From assembly GCA_037783545.1 (NCBI GenBank), contig JBBELK010000454.1:496001-560000 (forward strand): DNA of 64,000 nt, in the 5' to 3' direction. Shown here one piece after another: positions 34,201 through 43,373 of the stretch (its first letter is position 1; the number at the start of each line of letters is the position of its first letter). A program made the translations under genes and the position numbers. The stretch comes from Henricia sp. BOLD:AAB3569 (lineage: Eukaryota; Echinodermata; Asteroidea; Spinulosida; Echinasteridae). A model generated the notes under the pieces. That model was given only the letters and a program-made list of their open reading frames with translations, searched no databases and was not told the origin of the DNA.

Positions 34201-37200
34201 GGCACTTGATGGGTATGGAATTATTTTCAAAGTCTTTCAAAAAATCATGAAAACACCGACGTAAGCTTCTAACAGTAACCCACCCTCCCCCGTCCCCACC
34301 CCCACTTAGAACTTACTATTAAGGGCATTCGAGATGCTTACACCGGGTAACAGGGGGTTTACACCGGGGGAAGCCCCCAGAAGATGCAAAACGAACGACA
34401 CAGGGTTTCGCTTTGAATTCTGGGAGCACAGGTCAAAGGTTGTTGCCGGGCGGGGCTTTAATAATGTCGTTATTGTTCGACTCACGATGAAAAATGAAGC
34501 CGGCGCCTCGCAAAAATAGTTGCCCTAAAGTGCCGCAATAAACTTTGTCAATGCCCACAGACATCTACTGATTAAGAAAAATGTATTTACAGCCCTATTC
34601 CCTCTTATTTTGTGTCATAAATCTGTGTTTTTCCTCGTACTCATGTCGCAATTCCAAACTGTCCGCCATGTTTTACTGCTCACGGTTACTAGGTGACGTC
34701 ATTACACCAAGCTTTACACCACAGACACGATCGCGAGCTCGGGCAGTAGTGGCTGCCACCGGGGCAGACTCGTGTAACACGTTAAGCTTAAAGAACGCTC
34801 TGGTGTAAATTGGTGTTACCCGGCGTAAGCATCTCGAACGCCCCTAAGGCCAATGAAATTAGATTACTAGTTTCTCGTCAACCACTTTTCAAATTTTGAT
34901 GAGGTTTTTTTTTCATTATTCATTATTCATTATTTCTTATCAATGAAAAATGCAACCCGTTATACATATACTAACTGCTATTTTGAAACTGATTTAGGCT
35001 CTAAAAGTACTGTCGCCCAGAAAGTTAGTGCCAGTATCAGTTCCATGGAGTTATACATGTAGCTTGTGTTTGAAGGAAGAACTTGAGATGGCAAAAGTCA
35101 TGGGAAATGACAAAGGGGTGTTATGGCCGAGCGGACTAGTGCGTCGAACTTAAGTTCCTGTGCTAGTACTAGAATGTAGGTTCGATTCCGGGCCGCGACG
35201 GGTTGTGGCACCTGTGCCCTTGAGCAAGGCACTCAACCACACTTGCTCCCATTCCTGTAATTGGCGGTCTCTCCGCTGTTGGATATGGTAAATAAATAAA
35301 TAAATAAAGGAGTTTTGAGAGAGCAATACGTTTTAATATGGCAGGCCTTTACGGCCCCCAAAGAGGGTGTGCATTCCATAAGATCGGTACAGTTCCTACC
35401 CATAAAAACCTTCTCTAGATGCGCGTGTTCCAAAATCCGTGGACGCTGCTGTCACTGTTTCTGTATTAGTGTCAACCAATGCACAGTTCCGATTGCGAAA
35501 CCACTCCGTTGCTTCGTCAATGCCATCGACCAAACCGGCCTTCAGTTCGTCGAAAAGTTGAATAAAAACATATGAATCGCTCACATCCCCGATGTCCACA
35601 ATTTTCTATTTAACCACACACCTGTCTTCATGATAAACCGCCAGGGAAAACATATTCTATAGCGGGAAAAATCCACACAAAACTGCAAAAGACACAAAAA
35701 TCTGCATGCGAATGCGCGCCAGAACAAATGGAATCGATCGGTCCAACCTCGTGACCACGGCAAAAATATACAAACCGAGTTCCATGTACAAAGGCCTTGC
35801 AGATAACGCGATCTGGAAACGAGGTCACAAATACCGTATGTCGAATTCGGGCGGTCGATCTGTTATTGACACGCAAACAGTGTTCTCGCGCCCGAACGGC
35901 GGGAACGCGACCCGAGAACACTGCACTTGGAACAGGATCACACATCATATCCGTCGAGAACGAGTTACCCGTGTTAAAGAACAGACCGCCCGAACTCGAC
36001 CTGCAACGAACGGTTTTCGCAGGTACCCACTGGGTGCAGGGGTAGCGCTGATTACTTCCAAATACTGAAAGCCGTCCAGATCAAACTGTACGGCTTTCAA
36101 GAGCAGCATTTTTCCCCCCATCAAAACCGTTGGCAAAATGGAATCTTTAGTTTACTCATTTTACAGGAAATTGCTATTTTTGGTAAAATATGAATCTCCA
36201 CACGTTCTACATACCTCCCTGGCTGAAATTGTCTGAATAGTGGCGTACATTCGTCCGTAAAACCCGAATCTTTCAGGAGCAATCATACCGCATGACTTGT
36301 AGAATTTTTCCCCTTTTCAAGATGGCGGATGTAGACTCGGCGCAGTCGTTCTTTCGGCCACCAGCACGTACTAGCACGGTACAGACAAGGGGGGCGCTGT
36401 TCACATTTATTCGCTCTTGCCTGTGGGCATGTACCGTTCCGCCGGCCGGCGCTCCGCTGGCGAATCCACAGTCACTGACGCGAGTACACGTTAAAAATGT
36501 GATATATTTCCTCATGGCTTGCATCTCTGAATTGTTTATATATTTTTGTAAATTGATAGTTAGTTAGAAAACCTACAAGCTGTTTAATTATCGACCAATT
36601 ACTCTCAAAATGATTGTCCATGTATGACAATTGCGTTGTTTACACGTTGCCAATGTCTCAACTACGAATGAAGTATGAGTTTTTCTTCAGCAATTCCGTT
36701 AGATGACGAAAAATATTGCCACCCAACTCCCCTTCCCTCCCTCCCAATTAAACAAATTGTAAAACAAAAATCAGAAAGGACTCGATAAGAACCACAGAAC
36801 CTCTCGAAACTATACAATTCCAGGCGCCTATAGCTTTTGAGTAAGGATGCCGCCAACTTTTTTAAGCACCTGCAGCCGATTTCACGAATCATAACGCACT
36901 GCGTAAACCCACTTGCGCAACATTTTATTGCGTAAGTTGCGCAGGCTATGAAGCTTGCGCCATTTGTCAAAAGTTGCGCAAGCTGCGCAATGCTTCGTGA
37001 AATCGGCTGCAGGTGCTTAAAAAAGTTGGCGGCATCCTTACTCAAAAGCTATAGGCGCCTGGAATTGTATAGTTTCGAGAGGTTCTGTGGTTCTTATCGA
37101 GTCCTTTCTGATTTTTGTTTTACAATTTGTTTAATTGGGAGGGAGGGAAGGGGAGTTGGGTGGCAATATTTTTCGTCATCTAACGGAATTGCTGAAGAAA

Positions 37201-38277
37201 AACTCATACTTCATTCGTAGTTGAGACATTGGCAACGTGTAAACAACGCAATTGTCATACATGGACAATCATTTTGAGAGTAATTGGTCGATAATTAAAC
37301 AGCTTGTAGGTTTTCTAACTAACTATCAATTTACAAAAATATATAAACAATTCAGAGATGCAAGCCATGAGGAAATATATCACATTTTTAACGTGTACTC
37401 GCGTCAGTGACTGTGGATTCGCCAGCGGAGCGCCGGCCGGCGGAACGGTACATGCCCACAGGCAAGAGCGAATAAATGTGAACAGCGCCCCCCTTGTCTG
37501 TACCGTGCTAGTACGTGCTGGTGGCCGAAAGAACGACTGCGCCGAGTCTACATCCGCCATCTTGAAAAGGGGAAAAATTCTACAAGTCATGCGGTATGAT
37601 TGCTCCTGAAAGATTCGGGTTTTACGGACGAATGTACGCCACTATTCAGACAATTTCAGCCAGGGAGGTATGTAGAACGTGTGGAGATTCATATTTTACC
37701 AAAAATAGCAATTTCCTGTAAAATGAGTAAACTAAAGATTCCATTTTGCCAACGGTTTTGATGGGGGGAAAAATGCTGCTCTTGAAAGCCGTACAGTTTG
37801 ATCTGGACGGCTTTCAGTATTTGGAAGTAAGCGCTGATATGCTGTACGGTTGGTATACTGCAATCTGTGATACATTTTGCGAAGCTAGCTGCACAACACT
37901 GACCGCGCAACTGAAACAGAAACTTCGCTTGGGAGTAGTTTGAGTCGTATTTCCTCCGTTTTTTTGCAAAATAATGAATAATGAAATTTTTTGATGCGGG
38001 GTCAAAATCACATGCGGGCGCTGACGAGAAACTAGTGATCTAATTTCATTGGCCTAATATCAGTTTGTGAACAAATGCAAAATAAAATGCAAAATACACA
38101 AAACGGCAGAAACAATTTGGTACTCACTCCTCCACCACTAATGGCACCAATGCCATCAAACCGCCTACCCAAACCTGAAGCATCACTGATCACATACTGG
38201 CCATTTATTAAGTTTCCAAAGGACAGAAAAACAAGCCAAAAACTGGAGAAACATTGAACTAATTTTCCCATTTTCAC
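22273..38277 (-). CDS. GALC: Galactocerebrosidase (GALC-like, GH59), copy B
   Basis: Paralogue of the gene at 6674-19677 with the same exon plan. Exons: 38128-38277, 33681-33749, 32299-32451, 31677-31841, 30976-31142, 30332-30449, 29295-29457, 28455-28588, 27893-27982, 27617-27706, 26971-27112, 26615-26789, 25936-26093, 25431-25507, 22273-22425 (stop). Total 2004 bp, 667 residues. A signal peptide ([14 protein letters not shown]) precedes [16 protein letters not shown]. Acid/base [12 protein letters not shown] and nucleophile WASEDYNTF are kept, as are GAGC and CIRP. Differences from copy A near the active site: EDYN instead of EDFS, GAGCL instead of GAGCW, LKYNR instead of LPFGR. The start is either the first or the second of two close ATGs (38277 or 38271). 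Only one version of exon 5 is present. Introns 1, 6 and 14 are loaded with mobile elements. Confidence 0.94.
22548..22843. mobile_element. 296-bp fold-back MITE
   Basis: GTGACGGGCTCTACGA and TCGTAGAGCCCGTCAC at the ends, followed by GAGTCACAAGTCGCGCTGGC / GCCAGCGCGACTTGTGACTC, form long inverted arms. The centre has a short direct repeat (ACACAGACATTCCAGG). It lies in the last intron of copy B. Confidence 0.8.
23787..24829 (+). repeat. ~495-bp tandem dimer plus partial third unit
   Basis: Units start at GGTGTCAAATTAC (23787, 24285) and GGTGTCACATTAC (24777). Each full unit has AAAGGTTATTATTT, ACTTCCGGTCCAAACCGGAA (a 20-bp near-palindrome), CATGGACGGTGGTTACGTAA and one or two TGACGTCA sites. 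Confidence 0.85.
24905..25025. mobile_element. MITE, GCAGCCGATTTCACGAA family, copy 2
   Basis: Almost a perfect palindrome: the arms starting AGCAGCCGATTTCACGAAAC extend over 50 bp with about 15 bp between them. It is nested in the larger element at 22877-25104. Confidence 0.85.
25137..25247 (-). repeat. tRNA-like SINE fragment
   Basis: ATCAAGCAAATAGAATTTGG, CCTTTGGGTTTG and TGCTCTACCAGAGAG are shared with 42196-42310. Read on the minus strand, the order of A-box-like and B-box-like blocks resembles a tRNA-derived SINE. Confidence 0.45.
28011..28131. repeat. Partial MITE related to 18378-18557
   Basis: Contains TTTGTGACATCATCCATTG, GATGTACGCATTGGCCCCTC and TACTTTATGGATGGCCC, which match the right half of the 18378-18557 family. 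Confidence 0.45.
28725..28785 (-). repeat. tRNA-derived SINE fragment
   Basis: TGGGATTCGAACCCAAGATC and CCGACACACTGGGCAGATGC: on the minus strand a B box and the GCATCTGCCCAGTGTGTCGG segment shared with 1131-1275. Confidence 0.6.
28822..29096. mobile_element. MITE, TAGACC(T/G)TATCA-ended family, copy 2
   Basis: ATAGACCGTTATCACAGTGC and GCACTGTGATAAAGGTCTAT form the ends. The interior is similar to 6297-6572 (AACGTAACCAAAGCGAGGCT). It lies in intron 7 of GALC copy B. Confidence 0.8.
29467..29699. mobile_element. Tc1/mariner MITE with Sleeping Beauty-like ends
   Basis: Begins CAGTTGAAGTCAGAAGTATA and ends with its inverse. With flanks, the inverted repeat is perfect over 33 bp. The first bases match the known terminus of Sleeping Beauty-type Tc1 elements. 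TA is duplicated at 29465-29466 and 29700-29701, and the empty site would read TGTACATATGTACA, which fits the AYATATRT target preference. It is 233 bp with no transposase. It ends 9 bp upstream of the exon 29295-29457 acceptor. Confidence 0.85.
29739..29870. mobile_element. Small fold-back element
   Basis: CAATCTCTTTTGTATATGTG and CACATATACAAAAGAGATT are inverted, with CATGTGTATGG / CCATACACAC-like outer blocks. ACGATTGAATAGG occurs as a direct repeat at 29714-29726 and 29873-29885. Confidence 0.6.
31945..32298 (-). repeat. ~115-bp array of exon 3 end plus intron start (GALC copy B)
   Basis: The last ~67 bp of exon 3 recur at 32184-32250, reading [19 protein letters not shown] with a changed donor. 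They are followed by the same intron start (TCAGTCACTGTCTGTCTTGC on the minus strand). Two weaker units follow toward 31945. The same structure in copy A (16690-16912) implies it predates the gene duplication or arose by conversion. Confidence 0.7.
32689..32843. mobile_element. 155-bp MITE, AGGGCGAGTTTGTTTC family
   Basis: AGGGCGAGTTTGTTTCGGAC pairs with CGTGAAACAAACACGCCCT. Internal GGATCC and AGATCT palindromes. A second, larger copy is at 41156-41543. Confidence 0.75.
33407..33606 (-). mobile_element. tRNA-Leu/Ser-like SINE with (AAAT)n tail
   Basis: Full-length inverse of 35117-35311. On the minus strand it runs from TTATGGCCGAGCGG (A-box region) through GTTCGAATCCGGGCCGCGAC (B-box region) and TTGAGCAAGGCACTCAACC to an (AAAT)n tail. 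It lies in intron 2 of copy B. Confidence 0.85.
34319..34847. mobile_element. ~525-bp element with GGGCATTCGAGATGCTTACA ends
   Basis: GGGCATTCGAGATGCTTACA at the left and TGTAAGC-like GTAAGCATCTCGAACGCCC at the right are inverted repeats. Flanks TTAA (left) and CTAA (right) resemble a piggyBac-type TTAA target but are not identical. Confidence 0.65.
35117..35311 (+). mobile_element. tRNA-Leu/Ser-like SINE with (AAAT)n tail
   Basis: Contains TTATGGCCGAGCGGACTAGT (A-box region), GGTTCGATTCCGGGCCGCGA (B-box region), TTGAGCAAGGCACTCAACC and a 3' AAATAAATAAATAAATAAA tail. An inverted full copy is at 33407-33606. Confidence 0.85.
36053..37829. mobile_element. 1,777-bp fold-back element with 9-bp target duplication
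   Basis: The arms (36053 to about 36889 and about 36993 to 37829) appear identical over about 830 bp, beginning TACTTCCAAATACTGAAAGC. AGCGCTGAT is duplicated exactly at 36044-36052 and 37830-37838. The axis lies at 36941, the exact centre of a MITE (36872-37010). Each arm has a GC-rich patch with AAGATGGCGGATGTAGAC, which resembles a YY1-type initiator, and short open frames that occur twice. A 9-bp duplication suggests Mutator-like transposition. No transposase was seen. Confidence 0.88.
36872..37010. mobile_element. MITE, GCAGCCGATTTCACGAA family, copy 3, at the palindrome axis
   Basis: Ends GCAGCCGATTTCACGAATC and TTCGTGAAATCGGCTGC. Start plus end equals start plus end of the surrounding fold-back (73882), so both share one centre. 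Internal TTGCGCAA and GCGTAAG blocks are as in 13981-14141. Confidence 0.85.
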
Positions 38278-38591
38278 AACCAGCCGCGCAGCGCTCGCAT
38301 GTTCCGATGAGTCTGGTGCTCTTGTTTTGATGGTTGGCTTCGTAGGAATATAGCACTAAATGAACAGATACCAGACTTTGAAGCTTGCTATCACGTGTTA
38401 CTGTCACGTGCCTGTCATGTGAATAGTGTCGAGCGACACGTGCGTTTTCCAAAACATGGTCATTGTAACTTTGCAAGACCAGACTATTCAATACTCGGTG
38501 CAGAAATTTTGCCAGATTTTTCTTGAAATACTGAAACAAGCAGAAGATCCAGATTACTGTAAAATTTGTCTCATTATTCGAATCACAAGGC

Positions 38592-39444
38592 AATAAACCT
38601 TATCGACGTTCTCAATGCATTATGGGATTGGATGACAAAATCGCCCGGCAAAATGTGCATAAACCTATGAGGCGGACGCCAACTCGGCAACCTTTTTACT
38701 AATTTTCACGAAAACTAAAAAGAGTTCAAGAATCAACCTCCCGGCACTTTATCTTTGACACATATCAAACATTCTGACAAACATGTCCCGAAACAGAAAT
38801 GTTGCAAATGCGAGAAATCATCGGGGATTCCCTTCGTATCGGTAGAGTCCGAGTATCACACTCGCAGCTCGGTATGCGCTATGCAACACACGCCGTATCG
38901 GCACGGCGCGGGTTGGATTTGCACTGCACTGCAAGTCCGTGTACACGGACTCTCCTGGTAAAACTGTTGAGTTTCACAACACATTCCTGCCGTTTCTGAA
39001 ATAGCGCATCTTGAAAAACATCCTCTAAAATATCACAACATTGTGCAATTCAAACCTTTTAAATAGATACTGAAAATAAAGCATCATTTCTGACGATATG
39101 CATTTGTTTAAACGGTTTTTATATTGGCGGGAGAGTTCGTGTACGCGGACTCGCATGGGTACGGGTGCGCACTCGGACTTTTAACCACTACGAACATGAC
39201 GAAGGGAATCCCCAATGATTTCTCGCATTTGCAACATTTCTGTTTCGGGACATGTTTGTCAGTATGTTTGATATGTGTCCAAGATAAAGTGGTGGGAGGT
39301 TGATTATTGAACTCTTTTTGGTTTTCGTGAAAAAGAGTAAAAAAGTTGCCGAGTTGGCGTTCGCCTCATAGGTTTATGCACATTTGGCCGGGCAATTTTG
39401 TCATCCAATCCCATAATGCATTGAGAACGTCGATAAGGTTTATT
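38592..39444. mobile_element. 853-bp fold-back element upstream of GALC copy B
   Basis: Arms of about 255 bp: AATAAACCTTATCGACGTTC at the left and GAACGTCGATAAGGTTTATT at the right, with few differences. The roughly 340-bp centre has its own palindromes (GTCCGTGTACACGGAC). It begins about 310 bp upstream of the copy B start codon and may lie in its promoter region. Confidence 0.85.
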
Positions 39445-41155
39445 AAAATGTTTACTTCAGAACTAACTTTGTGCATTCATTTTGGGTTCTCGGTTCAGTA
39501 GATTTTTTGTTTTGCACAGACAAAACACCACAACCATTAAATGATAAACACAACAGACATTTTTGTACCTTTGTTTACAAATTATACCTTTATTTGCTTT
39601 ATTCCCCCATCATTCTACAAAAACCGGTTTCTTGAGAAAATTGCTTAATATATTTTCTCCCTGACAATCGCCAACTATTATCTAATACATATACAATGCA
39701 CATGTGTTAATTTTTCTTCCTATGGTTAACTACACTTTACAAGTTAACAAACGTCTCCCAATTTCTTCTTGGATTTCTACTGTACCCAAGTTGTAATAAC
39801 TCAATATTATACATGTAACCTTTTTATCCCTGGGTGGATTCTACAAAGTACCTTGACTGCACTAATGTACTTTTGAAACCCGATACAGTATTAATTTTGT
39901 ACACTGTTCCCAAACATTTTTTCATCTGTTTTGTTTAATTTATACCATACTAAACACTACTTTATCTTTTACAACTAAAGTTTCCCTACCTACCATTCCA
40001 AAAACACCCCACCCATAAAATATTTCACATTTATACATGTTTCCTCTAACCTCAAAACCACATTGATTTAGAGGACATTTTGTTGGACCAATGGTGCACA
40101 TTTTTGGTACCGTAGTACATCGAGTACAAATACACATTTTTGCAACCACTGTATATAATCATCGACAAAGCTATATAACTACATGTAAAACATAAAAACT
40201 GCTGGGGACTCGTGTCTCTAAATCACAAACAGCATACATGCTCACAAATTTGCTTGTTTAATACAGGAAAAACAGTCGACCAGCCCGTATAACATTGATT
40301 ATTAACTGGACATCAGATATCAAATCGGCCATTTTGCAACATCTTTTGTTTCATATCGGCAAATCGGCTGTACTTTTACAAGCCCCTAGACAGCATTAAT
40401 ATAAAACCAGCAGCAGACAGTGTTTACACTTTGACTTATAAAACAGTTTGGCATATACAAGTACAGGTACTTTCCTTGCCTTCTATCTCTGTGACCAGGG
40501 TTCGATTCCCATCCAATGTGGATTGAGTTTTTAGTCTCTGCTTGTTTCTGTGAGTTTTCCTTCTACCAACAATGCTAATTTTAACAGAAACATAACATGG
40601 TCTTAAGAAAAATTCCTGAAAAATTACAACTTTTTCACGACGAGGTACAAATATACGGTGGCACCACGTGCACAAATTGCTCTTTCTGGAGAAAGCGTGG
40701 CTTTGAAATGAACCAGCAGTTTCCTTGACAGTTTGGACAACATACTCTGTCCATCTGTCATTTTTTATATTTTAAATTCTGTTTTTCAAAAAGTCCATCT
40801 GCAAAGATATCGAAAAATGACACAACTCAAATTTTCTTGAAAATCACAACATACAAACTGAAGTGTTTGCAGGATGTTTCGCAGGTCATTTGTACTTCAA
40901 ATAGATATGGCAATTTTCTTTTTCTAGTTCTTGTGAATGTTGTATTGGAGCTTAAAGGCCCATTGTATCATTTGCAATGACCCAACATTTTTAATGTAAG
41001 TGTTGATTGCGATGGTAACAAATAGATTGTTTTTCTACTAAAAAAAATACTGATGTAGGAAATAACAATTTAAAGTAGATTTTTATTTTGGCATTCACCT
41101 AACACAAACTCCATTCATGTTTTTAAAGAATTTTCTGAAACAATGCCATTGTTAA

Positions 41156-41543
41156 AGGACGTGTTTGTTTCTTGCCAGATCCAAATCCAGATCCCGAATT
41201 GTTTTAGTGCGCAGAAACAAACGAAACTGCTCTCAACTAGGATCTCAAATCATGTGAATTGCAGTTTATTTACCAAATTTGTCAAATTTCTGTTACAAAT
41301 TTCAACCAAGACATAATCATAAATAAACAAGCAGCCTAAATTTGTTTGTATCATGTGTTGCCTCTGAAAATTGAAACAAAACGGTTTTACTCGCACAAAA
41401 ATCTTCGCGATGTTTACGTTGCCATTTTGGATCTAGCGCTAAACCATCTCTCTCGAGAAGGAATACACAGATCACGATCAGAATATGCACGAAGTGAACG
41501 AGTTCACGTAAGATCTGGATCCGTCACAAACAAACACGCCCCT
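41156..41543. mobile_element. MITE related to 32689-32843, with internal insertion
   Basis: AGGACGTGTTTGTTTCTTGC at the left, and GATCTGGATCCGTCACAAAC followed by AAACACGCCCCT at the right. The left half matches 32689-32843; about 230 bp of extra sequence lies in the middle. Confidence 0.6.
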
Positions 41544-42195
41544 ATGAAATTGTACAAGGTTTTACCTACAAATGACACAATAGGCCTTTAAAGTAAAACT
41601 TACATTATTAAAAACAATCATTACAATACATGGTGTAAGTATTGAGCCTTTGCACCGCGGCCATGACAGGGGGCAGTCACATTGTCACCATGTGTCATGC
41701 ATGGGTAGGTGCTTTGTGGTTCTATTGTTACATCATTTAAATAAGAAAACCTGCCCCTGTCATGGCCGCCGGTGCAGAAGCTCTATTGGTTCTATTAACG
41801 ATATCACATTTCTTTCTCTTTTTTAGTATTGGCCAGCTCTTCACAGATTTGCATGTTACTTCTGTACAATCACAAAACACCTATTATCTATCCACTGCAA
41901 CAACCATTCTAAGATGGACATCAACACAACAGTGATATGCGAATCCACTGAACATTAAGTCACAACGGTATATAAAAGTCTTCGTAGAAAAATTGAAAAT
42001 TATTGATGCATAAAGACTTGAGTGAGAAACAAACAAACAGCGCTGTGACTGAGCTGGCCAAACTATTAAACAAAAAAAAGTCTTTAAAACAATCATTTTT
42101 TTTCTAATTATAAAAATAGGACCAGACATGTTTTGGCATGAGCTATTTCTTCAAAGAAAAATAATTAAGAAACTAAGTGGGCATTAACTTTTAAT

Positions 42196-42310
42196 TCATT
42201 TGAAATCAAGCAAATAAAATTTGGTCAGGATTTGAACCCGAGCCTTTGGGTTTGATGTACATTGTACCACCACTCTACGAGGACTGCTGGCACGTACAAT
42301 TAGGGGCTTG
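42196..42310 (-). repeat. tRNA-like SINE fragment, relative of 25137-25247
   Basis: ATCAAGCAAATAAAATTTGG, GATTTGAACCCGAGCCTTTG and CCACCACTCTACGAG. The B-box-like CGGGTTCAAATCC is readable on the minus strand. Confidence 0.5.
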
Positions 42311-42383
42311 GGTTCGAACCCAGTTCGAGCAGAGCCATCGAGACTTTTTAAGCCCTTCAAAATCAGTCAACATAATCAAGTTA

Positions 42384-42708
42384 TAATAAAGAAAGTTTCA
42401 GTTGTTCTGAAGAGATAACTTAGGCCCAAAAAGAGTTACAAATAATTTGACATGCCTTTCTAAAAATCCTGTGTACAAATTTTCAATATACGCTCGTAAC
42501 CAGGATGGCCTAAGAAGCGTATAATAGAAATTTGTACACAGGGTTTTTAGAAAGGCATGTTGTCACACTATTTGTAACCCTTTTTGGGCCTAAGTTATCT
42601 CTTCAGAACAACTGAAACTTAATTCTTTTATTTTGAGACCAGACAAAGGTATTTCCTCGAAAATATGGTCTGTGTTGCCAAAATGCCCCCTTTACTGTGG
42701 AAAGACCC
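42384..42708. mobile_element. 5'-truncated copy of the 61391-61823 fold-back
   Basis: Starts at AAGTTTCAGTTGTTCTGAAG-like sequence and ends GGAAAGACCC. The right arm is nearly identical to that of 61391-61823. The outer ~95 bp of the left arm are absent. Confidence 0.75.
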
Positions 42709-43328
42709 AGTTGTGTTTAAATTTTTTACCAAGGCTTGGAATTGGCACATATTGTTTTATGGAACTTCACAACAATTCACAACAATTTTGTTGGAACGTG
42801 GTCTCAATATCCTTCCAAATGGACAAAATTATCCAACTTCATTATTCGGATTTATTTAAAAGGTTTCGAAAATGTCTATGACTCCACTGAAACATGTTTC
42901 TTTCACAAAGCTTGGGTAACACCATAGCAAAGCAATACTTAAACATAACAGCACACTTGCGGATCAATTTACAGAATTATACAGTATTTTTTAACGAGCA
43001 GATTCTCAGAAACTAAGAAAAAACATGGCCAATAAATAACTGACAGCACCAGTCCAAATGAAAAAAGCAATTCATCTGTTGTTGTGAATATCTACCACAT
43101 CTTGTTATATCACAAGAGATATTTTTACGCTGGTTTCTCATGTTCAAATCAAGCTCACTACACTAAATTGACACTTGTTAAATAAAAAACAATTTGGTCT
43201 TATTAAAGGGCTTGTGCAATTGCTAAAAATATCCACCGGTACACAATGAACCATCTGTTTCAAAACTTGTACCACTTTTAATTTATTGTACTACTGCTTA
43301 CTCCCACCAGTAATCTCGGGCGCAAATT

Positions 43329-43373
43329 GGGTTTGGGGGAGGGGGGAGGTGGGGGAGGGGGGTGTGCTTCTTG
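43329..43373 (+). other. G-run cluster, potential G-quadruplex
   Basis: At least five runs of three or more G within about 45 bp (TTGGGTTTGGGGGAGGGGGG, then GGTGGGGGAGGGGGGTG). Downstream, CCTGGATCCACCC at 43482-43494 resembles the end of the TCAGGGGCGG element family. Confidence 0.6.

Larger units (their letters stand above)
34847..38055. mobile_element. 3.2-kb element with AGGCCAATGAAATTAGAT ends, containing nested elements
   Basis: AGGCCAATGAAATTAGATTA then GTTTCTCGTCA at the left is mirrored at the right end (TGACGAGAAACTAGT, ATCTAATTTCATTGGCCT). The arms are about 80 bp with some mismatches. Inside are a SINE (35117-35311) and a fold-back (36053-37829). A G/C-richer stretch at 35330-36040 has an open frame of about 67 codons on the minus strand (35396-35599) that was not recognised. 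It lies in intron 1 of GALC copy B. Confidence 0.6.

Noticed and set aside
35396-35599. 67-codon minus-strand frame with protein-like composition
   Set aside because: No family was recognised, no splice sites match GALC phases, and it lies inside a mobile element. It is noted within that element and not called a gene.
36292-37609. Identical 91- and 83-codon frames on opposite strands
   Set aside because: They are the same sequence in the two arms of the fold-back element. No family similarity and no splice context were seen.
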